A DNA stretch of 64,000 nt, taken from the NCBI RefSeq assembly GCF_016405965.1, contig NZ_JAEFCD010000011.1, forward strand, positions 65,714-129,713. Direction: 5' to 3'. A model generated the notes under the pieces. It searched no databases. It was not told where the DNA came from and was given only the letters and a program-made list of their open reading frames with translations. Source of the stretch: Alteromonas sp. IB21 (lineage in GTDB: Bacteria; Pseudomonadota; Gammaproteobacteria; Enterobacterales; Alteromonadaceae). Below, piece after piece: positions 35,589 through 45,285 of the stretch (positions are counted from its first letter, which is position 1; the number at the start of each line of letters is the position of its first letter). Position numbers and translations under genes: made by a program.

Positions 35589-35602
35589 TGGAAGCGCTTA
35601 CA
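35589..35602. promoter_or_regulatory. LacI-type operator TGGAAGCGCTTACA
   Basis: 13 of 14 positions match the perfect operator. It lies between the GH16 start and a second copy 31 bases away (about three turns). Confidence 0.7.
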
Positions 35603-35619
35603 TTTTTGTTTTAGAGTTT

Positions 35620-35633
35620 TGTAAGCGCTTACA
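35620..35633. promoter_or_regulatory. LacI-type operator TGTAAGCGCTTACA
   Basis: A perfect copy of the operator found at 23757, upstream of GH16. The stretch 35634-35947 between the two operator pairs is AT-rich and holds nothing I could support. Confidence 0.8.
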
Positions 35634-35947
35634 TTTTGCTAACATTAATTCAACGGCAATCAAAGGTCAATGCATCTAGCTTGGTTTTGAGCCTTATATT
35701 GTTAAATAATTGGTCTAATACATTGCCTCTAAAAGTAAGGCGAAAGCGGCGGTGTAATCGATATTTCTTGGGCTGCAAAACAGCAAAGGCAGTCATTTTT
35801 TGTAGTTAACAGATTTTTAATGAGAATAGAGAGATCAATGTTTATTTCAATCTGTATAGCCGTCAAGAGTGTCTAACCACGCGTGTTTTACATCTGTGTT
35901 GTTAAGTAATGTAGGAGCATGTTTTTTATTTAACAGTTATTAAACAC

Positions 35948-35976
35948 TTGCATTACATTCATCCTGATCGTATTGT
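35948..35976 (+). promoter_or_regulatory. sigma-70-like promoter of the second TonB receptor operon
   Basis: TTGCAT, a 17-base spacer and TATTGT are placed immediately before the operator at 35981, so a bound repressor would cover the transcription start. Confidence 0.45.
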
Positions 35977-35980
35977 TGTA

Positions 35981-35994
35981 TGTAAGCGCTTTCA
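35981..35994. promoter_or_regulatory. LacI-type operator TGTAAGCGCTTTCA
   Basis: The same variant as the one at 23799. It starts 5 bases after the predicted -10 element of the receptor operon. Confidence 0.75.
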
Positions 35995-36011
35995 AATATT
36001 CCGCACTCTTT

Positions 36012-36025
36012 TGTAAGCGCTTACA
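36012..36025. promoter_or_regulatory. LacI-type operator TGTAAGCGCTTACA
   Basis: A perfect palindrome 31 bases after the previous site. The 31-base spacing equals that of the GH16-side pair, suggesting the same bound complex at both promoters. Confidence 0.8.
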
Positions 36026-36141
36026 TAGGGCGCTGAATTTAAGTGCCGGAATAAAGTATCGAATTAAAAATGGGGGAAGAGGGTAACGTTTCTATAGCTT
36101 GCCTTTTCCTACATCCATTAAACAGTAATGCTGGGATACAC

Positions 36142-39093
36142 ATGACTACATTTAAGAAAACACGTTTGGCATCAAGCATGTCATTAGTATTGGGAGCACT
36201 CATTACGTCTCCAGTACAAGCGCAGGAAAGCGATAATGAAATCGAAGCCGGAAACTTTGAGGTTATTGAGGTAAGCGGTATTAGAGAAAGTTTGACGAAG
36301 GCCATGCTGACAAAAAAAGCAGCATCAGGCGTAGTTGACGCAATTTCTGCCGAAGATATTGGTAAGTTTCCTGATACTAACCTAGCAGAATCACTGCAGC
36401 GAATTACTGGTGTTTCGATTGATCGCTCTCAAGGAGAAGGTAGTCGAATCACAGTACGTGGTTTTGGTCCAGACTATAACTTGGTCACGTTAAACGGTCG
36501 TCAAATGCCTGCGGCTAACATTGCTGCTACTTCTGCATCATCGTCACGTTCATACGACTTTGCGAACTTGGCGTCTGAGGGTGTTTCTGCGGTAGAAGTG
36601 TATAAAACGAGTCTTGCATCTCAGCCTACAGGTGGAATCGGTTCTACGGTTAACCTGGTTACTGCAAAACCATTGGCAAATCCTGGAAGAAAGGCCACTA
36701 TCACGGCAAAAGGTATGATGGACGGTTCAACTGAGACCGGTAGTTCTATCACGCCACTCGTGTCGGGTATTTACAGTGAAACGTTCAACGACGATAAGTT
36801 TGGTATTCAGATTATCGGTTCTTATCAGGAACGTGATGGCGGCCAGGCAAGCGCCGAAACGGGTAATGGTTGGTATACTATTAAAGGTGACGGCGGAGAC
36901 TGGGGCTCGCTGCCTCGCGATGGTTCATTTACCAATATACCAGGCCCGAATGATGTTTATTCAACACCTCGTAATCTAGCGTATAACTTTGATGAATTCA
37001 GCAGAACAAGAACAAATGGCCAATTGACACTCCAATATGCGCCTAACGACAGAATTACTACATCATTAGATTACACCTACTCTGAGTTGGAAGTTCAAAC
37101 ACAGAGACAGCAACTTTCTACTTGGTTCAATGGTCTTCCTGCTTACGGTGAATATACTCCTGGCACGAATTCAGAAGGCTCTGTAATGGGCCCAGTAATT
37201 TACGCTGATTCTACATGCTGTGACGTTGGCTTAGGTACTTCAGATACTTCAACCTATAACGAAAACAAATCACTTGGTTTTAATGTTGAATGGGTTGCAA
37301 CAGACAGTCTTACGTTGGAGTTAGATGTCCATTCATCTACTGCTGAGGCAGGCCCTTCTAATGACTTAGGTACTGATAATGTAGTTAGTGCAGTGTCTTT
37401 TGACCGCGTATTGACTGAAGTTGACTACTCACAAGACTTCCCTGTCATGGACATTACTTACGCAGATGGCGTGAACGGGTTAGATCCTGCTCGCATGTCT
37501 ACATCAGGTACGTCATTCAGAAATAGCTACATGAAGTCTGAAATTGACCAAGTTCAATTCCGTGGTAATTACTTCTTCGACGAAGGAACAATCACGAGTA
37601 TTGATTTTGGTATTACAGCGATGGAGTCGAAAAACCGTTCTGCTTACTCAGTTGCACAGCGCGATACATGGGGTGGTTATGGAACGGCTGATGATTATCC
37701 AGATGATATCTTCATGCAAGAAGACCTTCCGAGTCGCTTCGATGACGTGCTAGGTAGTAATGGTGCTGATTTAGAGCCATTCTATTATTCATCAAATATG
37801 CAGGACTTGATTGGAGCGATAAGCGCTATAGCGGCAGCAAATGGTGAAACTATCAGTCCATGTGGTACGCGTCTGTGTATGGACCCAAATTATCAAGTAG
37901 ATCGCCGTGTTACTGAAACTCAAATTGCTGCTTACTTGCAAGCAAACATGGAGTTTGAGTTAGCAGGTAAGCCAGTGTGGGTAAGTGCCGGTCTGCGCTA
38001 CGAAGACACTGACGTAGAATCTACGGCTCTTGTTCCTCAATTCACGACTATTCAATGGTCAGGAGCAAACGAGTTCAATGCAGTCATTGACGGCGAAACG
38101 TTTACGACACTTAACGGTGGATATGACCACTTCTTGCCATCACTTGATTTCAAGATGGAGATGAGTGAAGACTGGTACGTAAGAGCATCTTACAGTGAAA
38201 CCATCACCCGTCCTGGATACGGAGATATACAAGGTGGCTTAACCGTAAACCAACTTGCACGTTTTAACGGCGGTACAGGTAATGCGGGTAACCCAAATCT
38301 ATTGCCATTTGAATCAACGAATATCGACTTCTCTACAGAGTATTACTATGGTGAAGGAAGTTACGTGTCTATCGGTTATTTCGATAAAACAGTAGATAAC
38401 TTCATAGGTTCAGACACCTTTGTAGATACGATTTTCGATTTGCCTACACCATTTGGTGGACCGCGTTACGATGAAGCTGTTGCAGCACTAGGAACAGACG
38501 ATGCTGGTGCAGTACTCGAGTATTTGCGAGCAAACTTTGGTGACCCTGTACAAGGTATACCTGGTGAAGATCCGTTGCTACCTATTACGGTAACTCAGGC
38601 AGTTAACTCTGATACCTCTCGTTCCGTAGACGGCTTTGAGATGGCGGTTCAGCACATATTCGGTGAAACTGGCTTTGGTGTTATCGTCAACTATACAACG
38701 GTAGACGGTGATGTTACTTACGATAACTACAACACAAACAAAGGTGAAGGGGTACAAAACCAGTTCGTTCTCCTTGGTCTAAGCGATACAGCTAACGCCG
38801 TACTTTTCTATGAAAAAGATGAGTGGGAAGTGCGTGTTGCGTGGAACTGGCGTGATAAGTTCCTATCAGGAACGGTTGACGGAAACGGTGAACGTAACCC
38901 GACTTACGTAGAAGCATACGATCAAATTGATGTTAACGTGCGTTATAACGTTAATGAGAACCTTGAACTCTTTGTTGAAGGTATTAACGTAACCGGCGAA
39001 TATCAAAGAGCGCATGGCAGACACCCGAATATGCTTATGGGTATCTACGATGTTGAGCCTCGCTACAATGTTGGTGTCCGTTACAGCTTCTAA
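36142..39093 (+). CDS. TonB-dependent receptor (large), second of the beta-glucan locus
   Basis: This outer-membrane receptor of about 983 residues begins MTTFKKTRLASSMSLVLGAL with cleavage near VQAQ. The plug includes IGKFPDTNLAESLQRITGVSI and ITVRGFGPDYNLVTLNGRQMP, and the barrel ends VGVRYSF. ATG 36142 gives a proper signal peptide; the in-frame ATG at 36070 would add 24 non-signal residues. It is paralogous to the receptor at 29832-32780, especially in the plug. It leads the operon receptor-halogenase-SapC-cupin-halogenase, although a terminator-like hairpin follows it. Confidence 0.93.
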   Translation: MTTFKKTRLASSMSLVLGALITSPVQAQESDNEIEAGNFEVIEVSGIRESLTKAMLTKKAASGVVDAISAEDIGKFPDTNLAESLQRITGVSIDRSQGEGSRITVRGFGPDYNLVTLNGRQMPAANIAATSASSSRSYDFANLASEGVSAVEVYKTSLASQPTGGIGSTVNLVTAKPLANPGRKATITAKGMMDGSTETGSSITPLVSGIYSETFNDDKFGIQIIGSYQERDGGQASAETGNGWYTIKGDGGDWGSLPRDGSFTNIPGPNDVYSTPRNLAYNFDEFSRTRTNGQLTLQYAPNDRITTSLDYTYSELEVQTQRQQLSTWFNGLPAYGEYTPGTNSEGSVMGPVIYADSTCCDVGLGTSDTSTYNENKSLGFNVEWVATDSLTLELDVHSSTAEAGPSNDLGTDNVVSAVSFDRVLTEVDYSQDFPVMDITYADGVNGLDPARMSTSGTSFRNSYMKSEIDQVQFRGNYFFDEGTITSIDFGITAMESKNRSAYSVAQRDTWGGYGTADDYPDDIFMQEDLPSRFDDVLGSNGADLEPFYYSSNMQDLIGAISAIAAANGETISPCGTRLCMDPNYQVDRRVTETQIAAYLQANMEFELAGKPVWVSAGLRYEDTDVESTALVPQFTTIQWSGANEFNAVIDGETFTTLNGGYDHFLPSLDFKMEMSEDWYVRASYSETITRPGYGDIQGGLTVNQLARFNGGTGNAGNPNLLPFESTNIDFSTEYYYGEGSYVSIGYFDKTVDNFIGSDTFVDTIFDLPTPFGGPRYDEAVAALGTDDAGAVLEYLRANFGDPVQGIPGEDPLLPITVTQAVNSDTSRSVDGFEMAVQHIFGETGFGVIVNYTTVDGDVTYDNYNTNKGEGVQNQFVLLGLSDTANAVLFYEKDEWEVRVAWNWRDKFLSGTVDGNGERNPTYVEAYDQIDVNVRYNVNENLELFVEGINVTGEYQRAHGRHPNMLMGIYDVEPRYNVGVRYSF

Positions 39094-39115
39094 GTATTAC
39101 TAAGTTGTAACTTAA

Positions 39116-39150
39116 AGAGCGTTGTAGCTTATGCCGTAACGCTCTATTTT
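39116..39150 (+). terminator. terminator after the second TonB receptor
   Basis: AGAGCGTT/AACGCTCT stem (8 bp, loop 14) then ATTTTTAT. Partial termination here would set the halogenase genes at lower expression than the receptor. Confidence 0.65.
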
Positions 39151-39213
39151 TATCTGCGTTATAAATAGAGTAGTGTTCACCAAGTCGAAACTCCATCATT
39201 GTTGGTAAGTAAT

Positions 39214-40782
39214 ATGAAGGAATCACATTTCCAAGCTCCATTAACTTCCATTGTCGTGGCAGGCGGCGGTGCTGCAGGGTGGTTAACAGCCGCTATTCTC
39301 GCTGCAGAGCACAACATCACAAACAATGAGCGTGTGTCGGTAACACTTGTGGAATCCCCAGATGTAAAAATACTAGGGGTAGGCGAGGGCACATGGCCCA
39401 CAATGCGCGATACACTGAGAAAAATAGGGATCAGTGAAGCCGATTTTATCGCATCGTGCGATGCGTCATTTAAGCAGGGCACCCGTTTTGTAAACTGGAA
39501 GTCGACAGAATCAGAAAATGTCTACGACCATCCGTTTAGCCTTCCGGCCGGATTTTTCGAGGGTGAAGTTGGTGCATTGTGGCTATCACAGGGTCACAAG
39601 CATCAAAAATCCACCTTTTCCGAAATGTTTAGTACGCAGTCATTACTGTGTAACTTTTCTAAGGCGCCAAAGCAGGTGCAAACACCACCATATGCCGCCG
39701 TGGCTAATTATGGCTATCACCTTGATGCTCACAAATTTGCAAAATTACTAAAAACACACAGTATCGAAAGATTGGGTGTTAATTATGTTAACGACCATAT
39801 AGAAAATATTAAAGAAGATGCTGAGGGTTATATAGCAAGTCTGCAATGTAAGTCCCAAGAAATACATGGTGACTTATTCGTCGATTGTACGGGATTCTCT
39901 GCAAGCCTAATTGGAAAACATTTCAATTCACCCATCACCGATGTATCACATGGCCTGAAAAATAACAGTGCGATGGCAGTCCAAGCTGGCTACGTAGATG
40001 AAAATGTTGATATTGCTTCAGCGACATTATCTACAGCGCATGAGAACGGATGGATTTGGGATATTGGCCTACCGCACAGAAAAGGCGTAGGCTGCGTCTA
40101 TAGCAGCGAATTTGCAAGTGACGAAAAAGCAGCAGAAACGCTCAAAGCCTATCTAACATCATGTAAAAAAACGAAAGATGTGTCGGAAAGCGACTTCAGA
40201 AAAATCACATTCAGTCCAGGCTATAGAAAAACAGCATGGGTTAAAAACTGTGTCGCGGTAGGGACAAGTGCAGGTTTTGTAGAGCCACTAGAGGCATCAG
40301 CCTTAGTAATGGTTGAAATGTCCGCTCGTTTTATTTCGGAGCACTTACCAAATCATCGTGAAATTATGCCTTCGGTGAGCAAACGTTTTAATAGCAACTT
40401 TACGCGTCGCTGGGAGCGTATCGTTGACTTTCTTAAGTTGCATTACGTGTTAAGCGAACGAAAGGATTCGCCCTATTGGCGCTTCATGACTAACCTTGAT
40501 AATGCCTCTGAACAGCTCAAAGACTGGCTGCTTGAGTGGCAGTATAGACCTATCTCTTTAACAGATTTCTGCTATGCCGACGAACTTTTTCCAGCGGCTA
40601 GCTACATGTATGTACTTTACGGAATGAAAGCGCCAGAGCAATTCGCTATTAACTTCTCTCGATACTCTGATAGCGTGATGGGACAAACGTTAAACGCAGT
40701 AAAGGCGAACGAAAAACTCTCTCAGAAGCACGTTGCTGCTCTTCCGACTAATCGTGAACTAATTAAGGCAATTCGCGCATAG
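39214..40782 (+). CDS. flavin-dependent tryptophan-halogenase family protein (variant)
   Basis: This protein of about 522 residues has the FAD-binding GGGAAGW motif and GVGEGTWPT near the N-terminus, and the family Lys in FKQGTRF. The halogenase signature WxWxIP is changed: the sequence reads GWIWDIGLPH, with Gly-Leu-Pro in place of Pro directly after Ile. FAD-dependent halogenases of this family chlorinate indoles using free FADH2 supplied by a reductase; no reductase is here. The ATG at 39214 is preferred to the TTG at 39199. Relatives beside TonB receptors have no established substrate. Confidence 0.87.
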   Translation: MKESHFQAPLTSIVVAGGGAAGWLTAAILAAEHNITNNERVSVTLVESPDVKILGVGEGTWPTMRDTLRKIGISEADFIASCDASFKQGTRFVNWKSTESENVYDHPFSLPAGFFEGEVGALWLSQGHKHQKSTFSEMFSTQSLLCNFSKAPKQVQTPPYAAVANYGYHLDAHKFAKLLKTHSIERLGVNYVNDHIENIKEDAEGYIASLQCKSQEIHGDLFVDCTGFSASLIGKHFNSPITDVSHGLKNNSAMAVQAGYVDENVDIASATLSTAHENGWIWDIGLPHRKGVGCVYSSEFASDEKAAETLKAYLTSCKKTKDVSESDFRKITFSPGYRKTAWVKNCVAVGTSAGFVEPLEASALVMVEMSARFISEHLPNHREIMPSVSKRFNSNFTRRWERIVDFLKLHYVLSERKDSPYWRFMTNLDNASEQLKDWLLEWQYRPISLTDFCYADELFPAASYMYVLYGMKAPEQFAINFSRYSDSVMGQTLNAVKANEKLSQKHVAALPTNRELIKAIRA

Positions 40783-40800
40783 AATTGCACCTAGGAGAAA

Positions 40801-41520
40801 ATGATGGCAAATCATGTTTTGCTAAACAATGTGGAACATAAAAATCTAAAAGTGATTCAAGACTTTTCACTTTCACCTGACGCTAAGCAAATGTGTGTCG
40901 CCGCTTTTCCTGTTGAGGCTAGACATGCACAAGCACATTATCCTCTGGTTTTCGCAAAAGATGGTGAAGGCAACTTTCAAATGGTTGCATTGTTTGGACT
41001 AGAACAAGGTGAAAACTTATTTCTAGACGATGACAAGTGGCACGCTTCTTACCGTCCTTTAGTCATTGAAAAAGGGCCATTTTTAATTGGAAGAAGCAAC
41101 ACGGATGGCCAAGAGCGCTTGTCTATTCATGTCGATATGGACGACCCGAGAGTAGTAAACGAACCCCACAATAATAGTGTTGACGTGTTTTTGCCGCATG
41201 GAGGTAACAGCGAATATATCGACAATGTAGCAAATGTACTCAGCACACTACACGAGTCTCAAGCTAGCCACGGACAATTTATAGCTGCCCTTGAGGCAAA
41301 TAACCTTATCGAGTCGTTTGTTGTAGATATTGATCTGGATGGCAACGGAACGAATCGTTTGTCTGGATTTTATACAATTAACGAAGATGTGCTTAAATCG
41401 TTGGATAAAGATGCACTAGGAGATCTGCACGAGAAAGGTCACCTAAACACGATTTATATGATGCTAGCGTCTATGTCTCAACTGAGTACTCTTGTTACGC
41501 TTAAAAAAGAACGCGCGTGA
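40801..41520 (+). CDS. SapC-family protein
   Basis: This 239-residue soluble protein matches the SapC family by its HYPLVFAKD...MVALFGL segment, the NLFLDDDKWHASYRP block and YRPLVIEKGPFLIG, and the C-terminal helix region with LNTIYMMLASMSQL. Annotation as a peptide-transport protein is historical and unsupported. In several proteobacteria it is found with TonB receptors, tryptophan halogenase and a cupin. It starts 18 bases after the halogenase and is in the same operon. Confidence 0.88.
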   Translation: MMANHVLLNNVEHKNLKVIQDFSLSPDAKQMCVAAFPVEARHAQAHYPLVFAKDGEGNFQMVALFGLEQGENLFLDDDKWHASYRPLVIEKGPFLIGRSNTDGQERLSIHVDMDDPRVVNEPHNNSVDVFLPHGGNSEYIDNVANVLSTLHESQASHGQFIAALEANNLIESFVVDIDLDGNGTNRLSGFYTINEDVLKSLDKDALGDLHEKGHLNTIYMMLASMSQLSTLVTLKKERA

Positions 41521-41568
41521 GAACTATACCATTCAGCCGTTGCAAAGATAAGAGAGCGTTTCGCCTCT

Positions 41569-42606
41569 ATGGATAACATGTGGCAGCATCGCTGCGCCAA
41601 ACCAGAAACTGTAACAACGTCGACCCTTGAATGCTCGCAAAGTGAACTTGCTGACTATCTTACTGGGCGGGACGAACCGCTCGTTATTGAGCAGCTTGTT
41701 GCAGAGTGGCCACTTGTTCAAGCTGCGAAGGTTAGCAATGAATCTTTGTGTGACTATCTTCTTGAGTTTGATAGAGGTGCAGTCGTTGACGCAATTCGAT
41801 TGCCAGCGTCTGCCGATGGCCGCATGTTTTATAACGACGATATCACCGGCTTTAATTTCTCGCGGGTTAAAATGCCGTTTAAAACTGCGCTAGGCGCGCT
41901 TTTGGCTGAGCAGCATAATTCAACGGCCGAGACCCTTTATGTGGGCTCTACAACAGTAGATACCTGTCTGCCAGGTTTGCTTGGAAAAAACAAAATCGCG
42001 ATCGAGTCGTTAGACCCATTGGGTACGCTATGGATTGGTAATAAAAGCCGAATTGCTGCGCATTACGACGCTCCTGATAATTTAATCTGTGTTGCTTCTG
42101 GTAAGCGAAGAGTAACGTTGTTTCCCCCTTCTCAGACGAAAAATTTATATGTTGGGCCGCTGCATTTTACGCCTGCAGGTCAACCGATCAGTATGGTCGA
42201 TTTCAGTGCCCCAGACCTGAGCAAATACCCTCGATTTGAGGAGGCGATGAAGCATTCCTTGGTGGTTGAGTTACTACCGGGCGATGCGCTTTACATACCG
42301 TCTATGTGGTGGCATCACATAGAAGGCACAGAATCAATTAATCTACTTATCAATTATTGGTGGCGAGAGGTACCTGCATATATCGGCCGCTCCGAAAATG
42401 CTTTATATCACGCGCTACTTACTTTAAAGCAGCTACCCAAGACACAGCGAAGAGCGTGGCAGGCGCTTTTTGAACATTACGTCTTTGATGACGACGGGAC
42501 GCGTTTCAATCATATACCACCGTCAAAGCAAGGTCCTCTTGGCGAGCTAGACGAAAATACTATACGCCAGTTTAAAGCGTGGCTGGTTAACAATTTAAAG
42601 CATTAA
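41569..42606 (+). CDS. cupin/JmjC-like (cupin_8) protein
   Basis: This 345-residue protein has a cupin fold with metal-site segments RIAAHYDAPDNLICV (H-x-D) and LPGDALYIPSMWWHHIEG, typical of JmjC-like 2-oxoglutarate Fe(II) oxygenases and of the cupin partner in halogenase-SapC loci. A protein or peptide hydroxylase role is possible. It sits between SapC and the second halogenase with short gaps (48 and 13 bases). Confidence 0.87.
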   Translation: MDNMWQHRCAKPETVTTSTLECSQSELADYLTGRDEPLVIEQLVAEWPLVQAAKVSNESLCDYLLEFDRGAVVDAIRLPASADGRMFYNDDITGFNFSRVKMPFKTALGALLAEQHNSTAETLYVGSTTVDTCLPGLLGKNKIAIESLDPLGTLWIGNKSRIAAHYDAPDNLICVASGKRRVTLFPPSQTKNLYVGPLHFTPAGQPISMVDFSAPDLSKYPRFEEAMKHSLVVELLPGDALYIPSMWWHHIEGTESINLLINYWWREVPAYIGRSENALYHALLTLKQLPKTQRRAWQALFEHYVFDDDGTRFNHIPPSKQGPLGELDENTIRQFKAWLVNNLKH

Positions 42607-42619
42607 ATTAGAGGTAAAT

Positions 42620-44104
42620 ATGGCATCTACGCAGACAAAGAAAAAGCAGCGATTGGTCATAGCAGGTGGAGGTACCGCAGGCTGGATGGCAGCAGCCGCA
42701 TTTACACGGCTGCTAGGTAAAGAAGTTGACGTCACGCTTATTGAAAGTTCTGATATAGGGACTGTGGGCGTGGGCGAGGCCACTATTCCAACGCTTGTCT
42801 TTTTTCATAAGTTGCTCAAGATTAATGAGCAAGAATTCATGGCCCAAACCAACGCAACATTTAAGCTGGGCATTAACTTTGAGAATTGGAGAGATCTTGA
42901 GCATGCTTATTTACATGCCTTCGGTGTAACAGGGAAAGACTGCTGGGCAGCGGGTTTCCAGCACTTCTGGATGCGAGGCCTGAAAGAGGGGCTGGCAACG
43001 GACTTCGGTGATTACTGCTTAGAGCGAAAGGCGGCAGAAGCAAATAAGTTTGCACACTTGCCAAACAATGGCCTGAATTACGCTTATCATATTGACGCCA
43101 CGCGCTATGCTGCATTTTTACGTAACTTGGCGAAAAAAGAAGGCCTTCGTCGCATCGATTCTACAATAAAAGAAGTAACGACAAGAGAGCAGGATGGCTT
43201 TATAACGTCGTTAACCTTAGCATCTGGTGAAGTAATTGAAGGTGACTTCTTTGTTGACTGCACAGGCTTCAAAGGTCTATTGATAGAAAAAGCGCTACAT
43301 ACAGGTTATGAAGACTGGTCGCATTGGTTACCTTGCGATAGTGCTGTAGCGGTTCAGACAGAGTCTGTTGGAGAACCTATCCCTTATACTCGTTGTATCG
43401 CGCATGAAGCCGGATGGCAATGGCGAATTCCTCTGCAAAATCGAGTTGGTAACGGCATGGTGTTTTGCAGTAACTATTTTTCTGATGATGAAGTCATTGA
43501 GAAACTGTTAAACAACGTAGAAGGCAAGCCACTAAACGACCCTAGAGTTATTCATTTTAGAACGGGAAAAAGGCGCAAACAATGGAATAGGAACTGTTTA
43601 GCACTAGGGTTGGCCAGCGGCTTCCTTGAGCCTTTAGAGTCTACGAGTATTCACCTAATTCAGCAGGGCATAGTGCGCTTTCTTCGCATGTTTCCAACTG
43701 CAGGAATTGTGCAAGAGGATATTGATGAGTTCAACCGTCAAGCTGATTTTGATATTGAGCACATTCGGGACTTTATCATCCTTCACTATCATGTGACTAA
43801 CAGGACAGATTCGCCGTTTTGGCGACACTGTCGTCAAATGGATATTCCAGCATCTCTGCGACATCGTATAGATTTATTCAAAAAAACAGGACGTGTGTTT
43901 AGAGAAGGTAGCGAATTGTTTGATGATTCTTGGCAGCAAGTTATGATTGGACAGGGATTAATGCCACAAAGCTACCATCCGATTGTTGATACAATGAGTC
44001 GACAGGAGCTGGAAACCTTATTAAATAGTATCAAGCAAGGTATTGATAAAACCGTTGCTAAACTACCTCCTCATCAAGACTACATTACTCGTTTCTGCGG
44101 GTAA
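42620..44104 (+). CDS. flavin-dependent tryptophan halogenase family protein
   Basis: This 494-residue protein has GGGTAGWMAAAAF for FAD binding, VGVGEATIPTL, the catalytic-Lys region FKLGINFENW and the intact WQWRIP signature, so it keeps the residues that define flavin-dependent halogenases. It also has the conserved FLEPLESTSIHLIQ motif. It is full length and ends the operon. Its substrate is unknown. No nonribosomal peptide or other natural-product genes are near, so a role tied to the TonB receptor is more plausible than a pigment or antibiotic. Confidence 0.92.
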   Translation: MASTQTKKKQRLVIAGGGTAGWMAAAAFTRLLGKEVDVTLIESSDIGTVGVGEATIPTLVFFHKLLKINEQEFMAQTNATFKLGINFENWRDLEHAYLHAFGVTGKDCWAAGFQHFWMRGLKEGLATDFGDYCLERKAAEANKFAHLPNNGLNYAYHIDATRYAAFLRNLAKKEGLRRIDSTIKEVTTREQDGFITSLTLASGEVIEGDFFVDCTGFKGLLIEKALHTGYEDWSHWLPCDSAVAVQTESVGEPIPYTRCIAHEAGWQWRIPLQNRVGNGMVFCSNYFSDDEVIEKLLNNVEGKPLNDPRVIHFRTGKRRKQWNRNCLALGLASGFLEPLESTSIHLIQQGIVRFLRMFPTAGIVQEDIDEFNRQADFDIEHIRDFIILHYHVTNRTDSPFWRHCRQMDIPASLRHRIDLFKKTGRVFREGSELFDDSWQQVMIGQGLMPQSYHPIVDTMSRQELETLLNSIKQGIDKTVAKLPPHQDYITRFCG

Positions 44105-44124
44105 GTCTCAACAGTTAACCTTTC

Positions 44125-44153
44125 AGCGTGGTGCGCAATAGGCGCGCCACGCT
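44125..44153 (+). terminator. hairpin after the halogenase operon
   Basis: A 12-bp stem AGCGTGGTGCGC/GCGCGCCACGCT with loop AATAG, containing one G-U pair. It is followed by ATATTCTC rather than a T-run, so it is a weaker intrinsic terminator. Confidence 0.55.
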
Positions 44154-44276
44154 ATATTCTCAGTTTGTTGCCTCTGCCTCAGTGCAGTATTTTAATTGCC
44201 TCAAGAGCGAAAAAAGAAGCAAAAGCTTATTTAGATTGGCATAGTATTGTGGGTATACATAGCACCGGACACCTAC

Positions 44277-45224
44277 ATGCACCATCACGGCCATCACCAT
44301 TGTGATCCATCAACGAACAACGAAGACTCCACACGTATTGGTTGGGCATTCTGGCTCAATTTTATTTTTACCATTATTGAATTTATTGGCGGATGGCTAA
44401 CTAATAGTGTCGCCATTATGGCTGATGCTGTTCACGACTTAGGTGATTCGCTTTCCATAGGCTTGGCGTGGTATTTAAGTAAACTTGGTCACAAGGCATC
44501 AACCGAAAAATACACTTACGGCTTTAAACGTTTGAGCCTTATGGGGGCGATGATAAACGGGGTGATCCTTGTCGTTGGCTCAATATGGGTGTTGTCTGAG
44601 GCCATCCCCCGATTATACAACCCAGAAATGCCCGTTACCGAAGGGATGATTGGGCTGGCGATACTCGGCATCATTGTTAATGGTTTCGCCGCTTATAAAC
44701 TTCATGGCGGTCATTCGATGAATGAAAAAGTGCTGAACTGGCACCTAATTGAAGACGCAATGGGATGGGTCGCAGTACTCGCGGTTGCCATTGTCCTTCA
44801 CTTTGTAGAGTGGCCTATTCTCGACCCTATTTTATCTATTGGTTTTACGCTTTTTATTTTAGTAAACGTAGTGCGCTATGTCGTTCAAACAATGACGCTT
44901 TTCTTGCAGGGTGTACCTGATTTAGCTACGAGGAATGCAATCAGCAGTGCGCTGCTGTCGATACAGCACGTTGAAGAAATCCATCACGTGCATTTTTGGT
45001 CCCTTGACGGTGAGCAGCATGTGCTTACCGCGCATGTAGTAATTAATTGTGCAATAGATAACGACAAATTACGATTGCTAAAAGACGAGGTTCATGAGCG
45101 CCTAGCGCCATTTGAGCTTGCGCATACCACGATAGAGTTTGAATTACCGGGAGAACCCTGCCGTGATGAAAGTGATCATTTGCATGCTCATTCTCATCAT
45201 CATGAGCACGAAGAAATTAGTTGA
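44277..45224 (+). CDS. cation diffusion facilitator (Zn/Co/Cd efflux)
   Basis: This protein of about 315 residues has a His-rich N-terminus (MHHHGHHHC), six hydrophobic helices and the metal-site motif MADAVHDLGDSLSIG (HxxxD), then a cytoplasmic ferredoxin-like domain with HVEEIHHVHFWSLDGEQHVLTAH and a His-rich tail. It exports Zn2+ or similar ions. ATG 44277 is preferred to the TTG at 44247 since it begins the His cluster. It is unrelated to the sugar loci on either side. Confidence 0.93.
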   Translation: MHHHGHHHCDPSTNNEDSTRIGWAFWLNFIFTIIEFIGGWLTNSVAIMADAVHDLGDSLSIGLAWYLSKLGHKASTEKYTYGFKRLSLMGAMINGVILVVGSIWVLSEAIPRLYNPEMPVTEGMIGLAILGIIVNGFAAYKLHGGHSMNEKVLNWHLIEDAMGWVAVLAVAIVLHFVEWPILDPILSIGFTLFILVNVVRYVVQTMTLFLQGVPDLATRNAISSALLSIQHVEEIHHVHFWSLDGEQHVLTAHVVINCAIDNDKLRLLKDEVHERLAPFELAHTTIEFELPGEPCRDESDHLHAHSHHHEHEEIS

Positions 45225-45285
45225 ACGTCTTTATTTTTTTATAAGGGCATACCTTGCTGCTGATTGGCAAGTGAAGGCGAAGCAA

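Noticed and set aside
36070..36141. Upstream ATG extension of the second large TonB receptor
   Set aside because: The added 24 residues precede a complete signal peptide that starts at 36142.
39214..44104. Antibiotic or pigment biosynthesis cluster (because of two tryptophan halogenases)
   Set aside because: No nonribosomal peptide, polyketide or indole pathway genes nearby; genes follow a TonB receptor with LacI operators.
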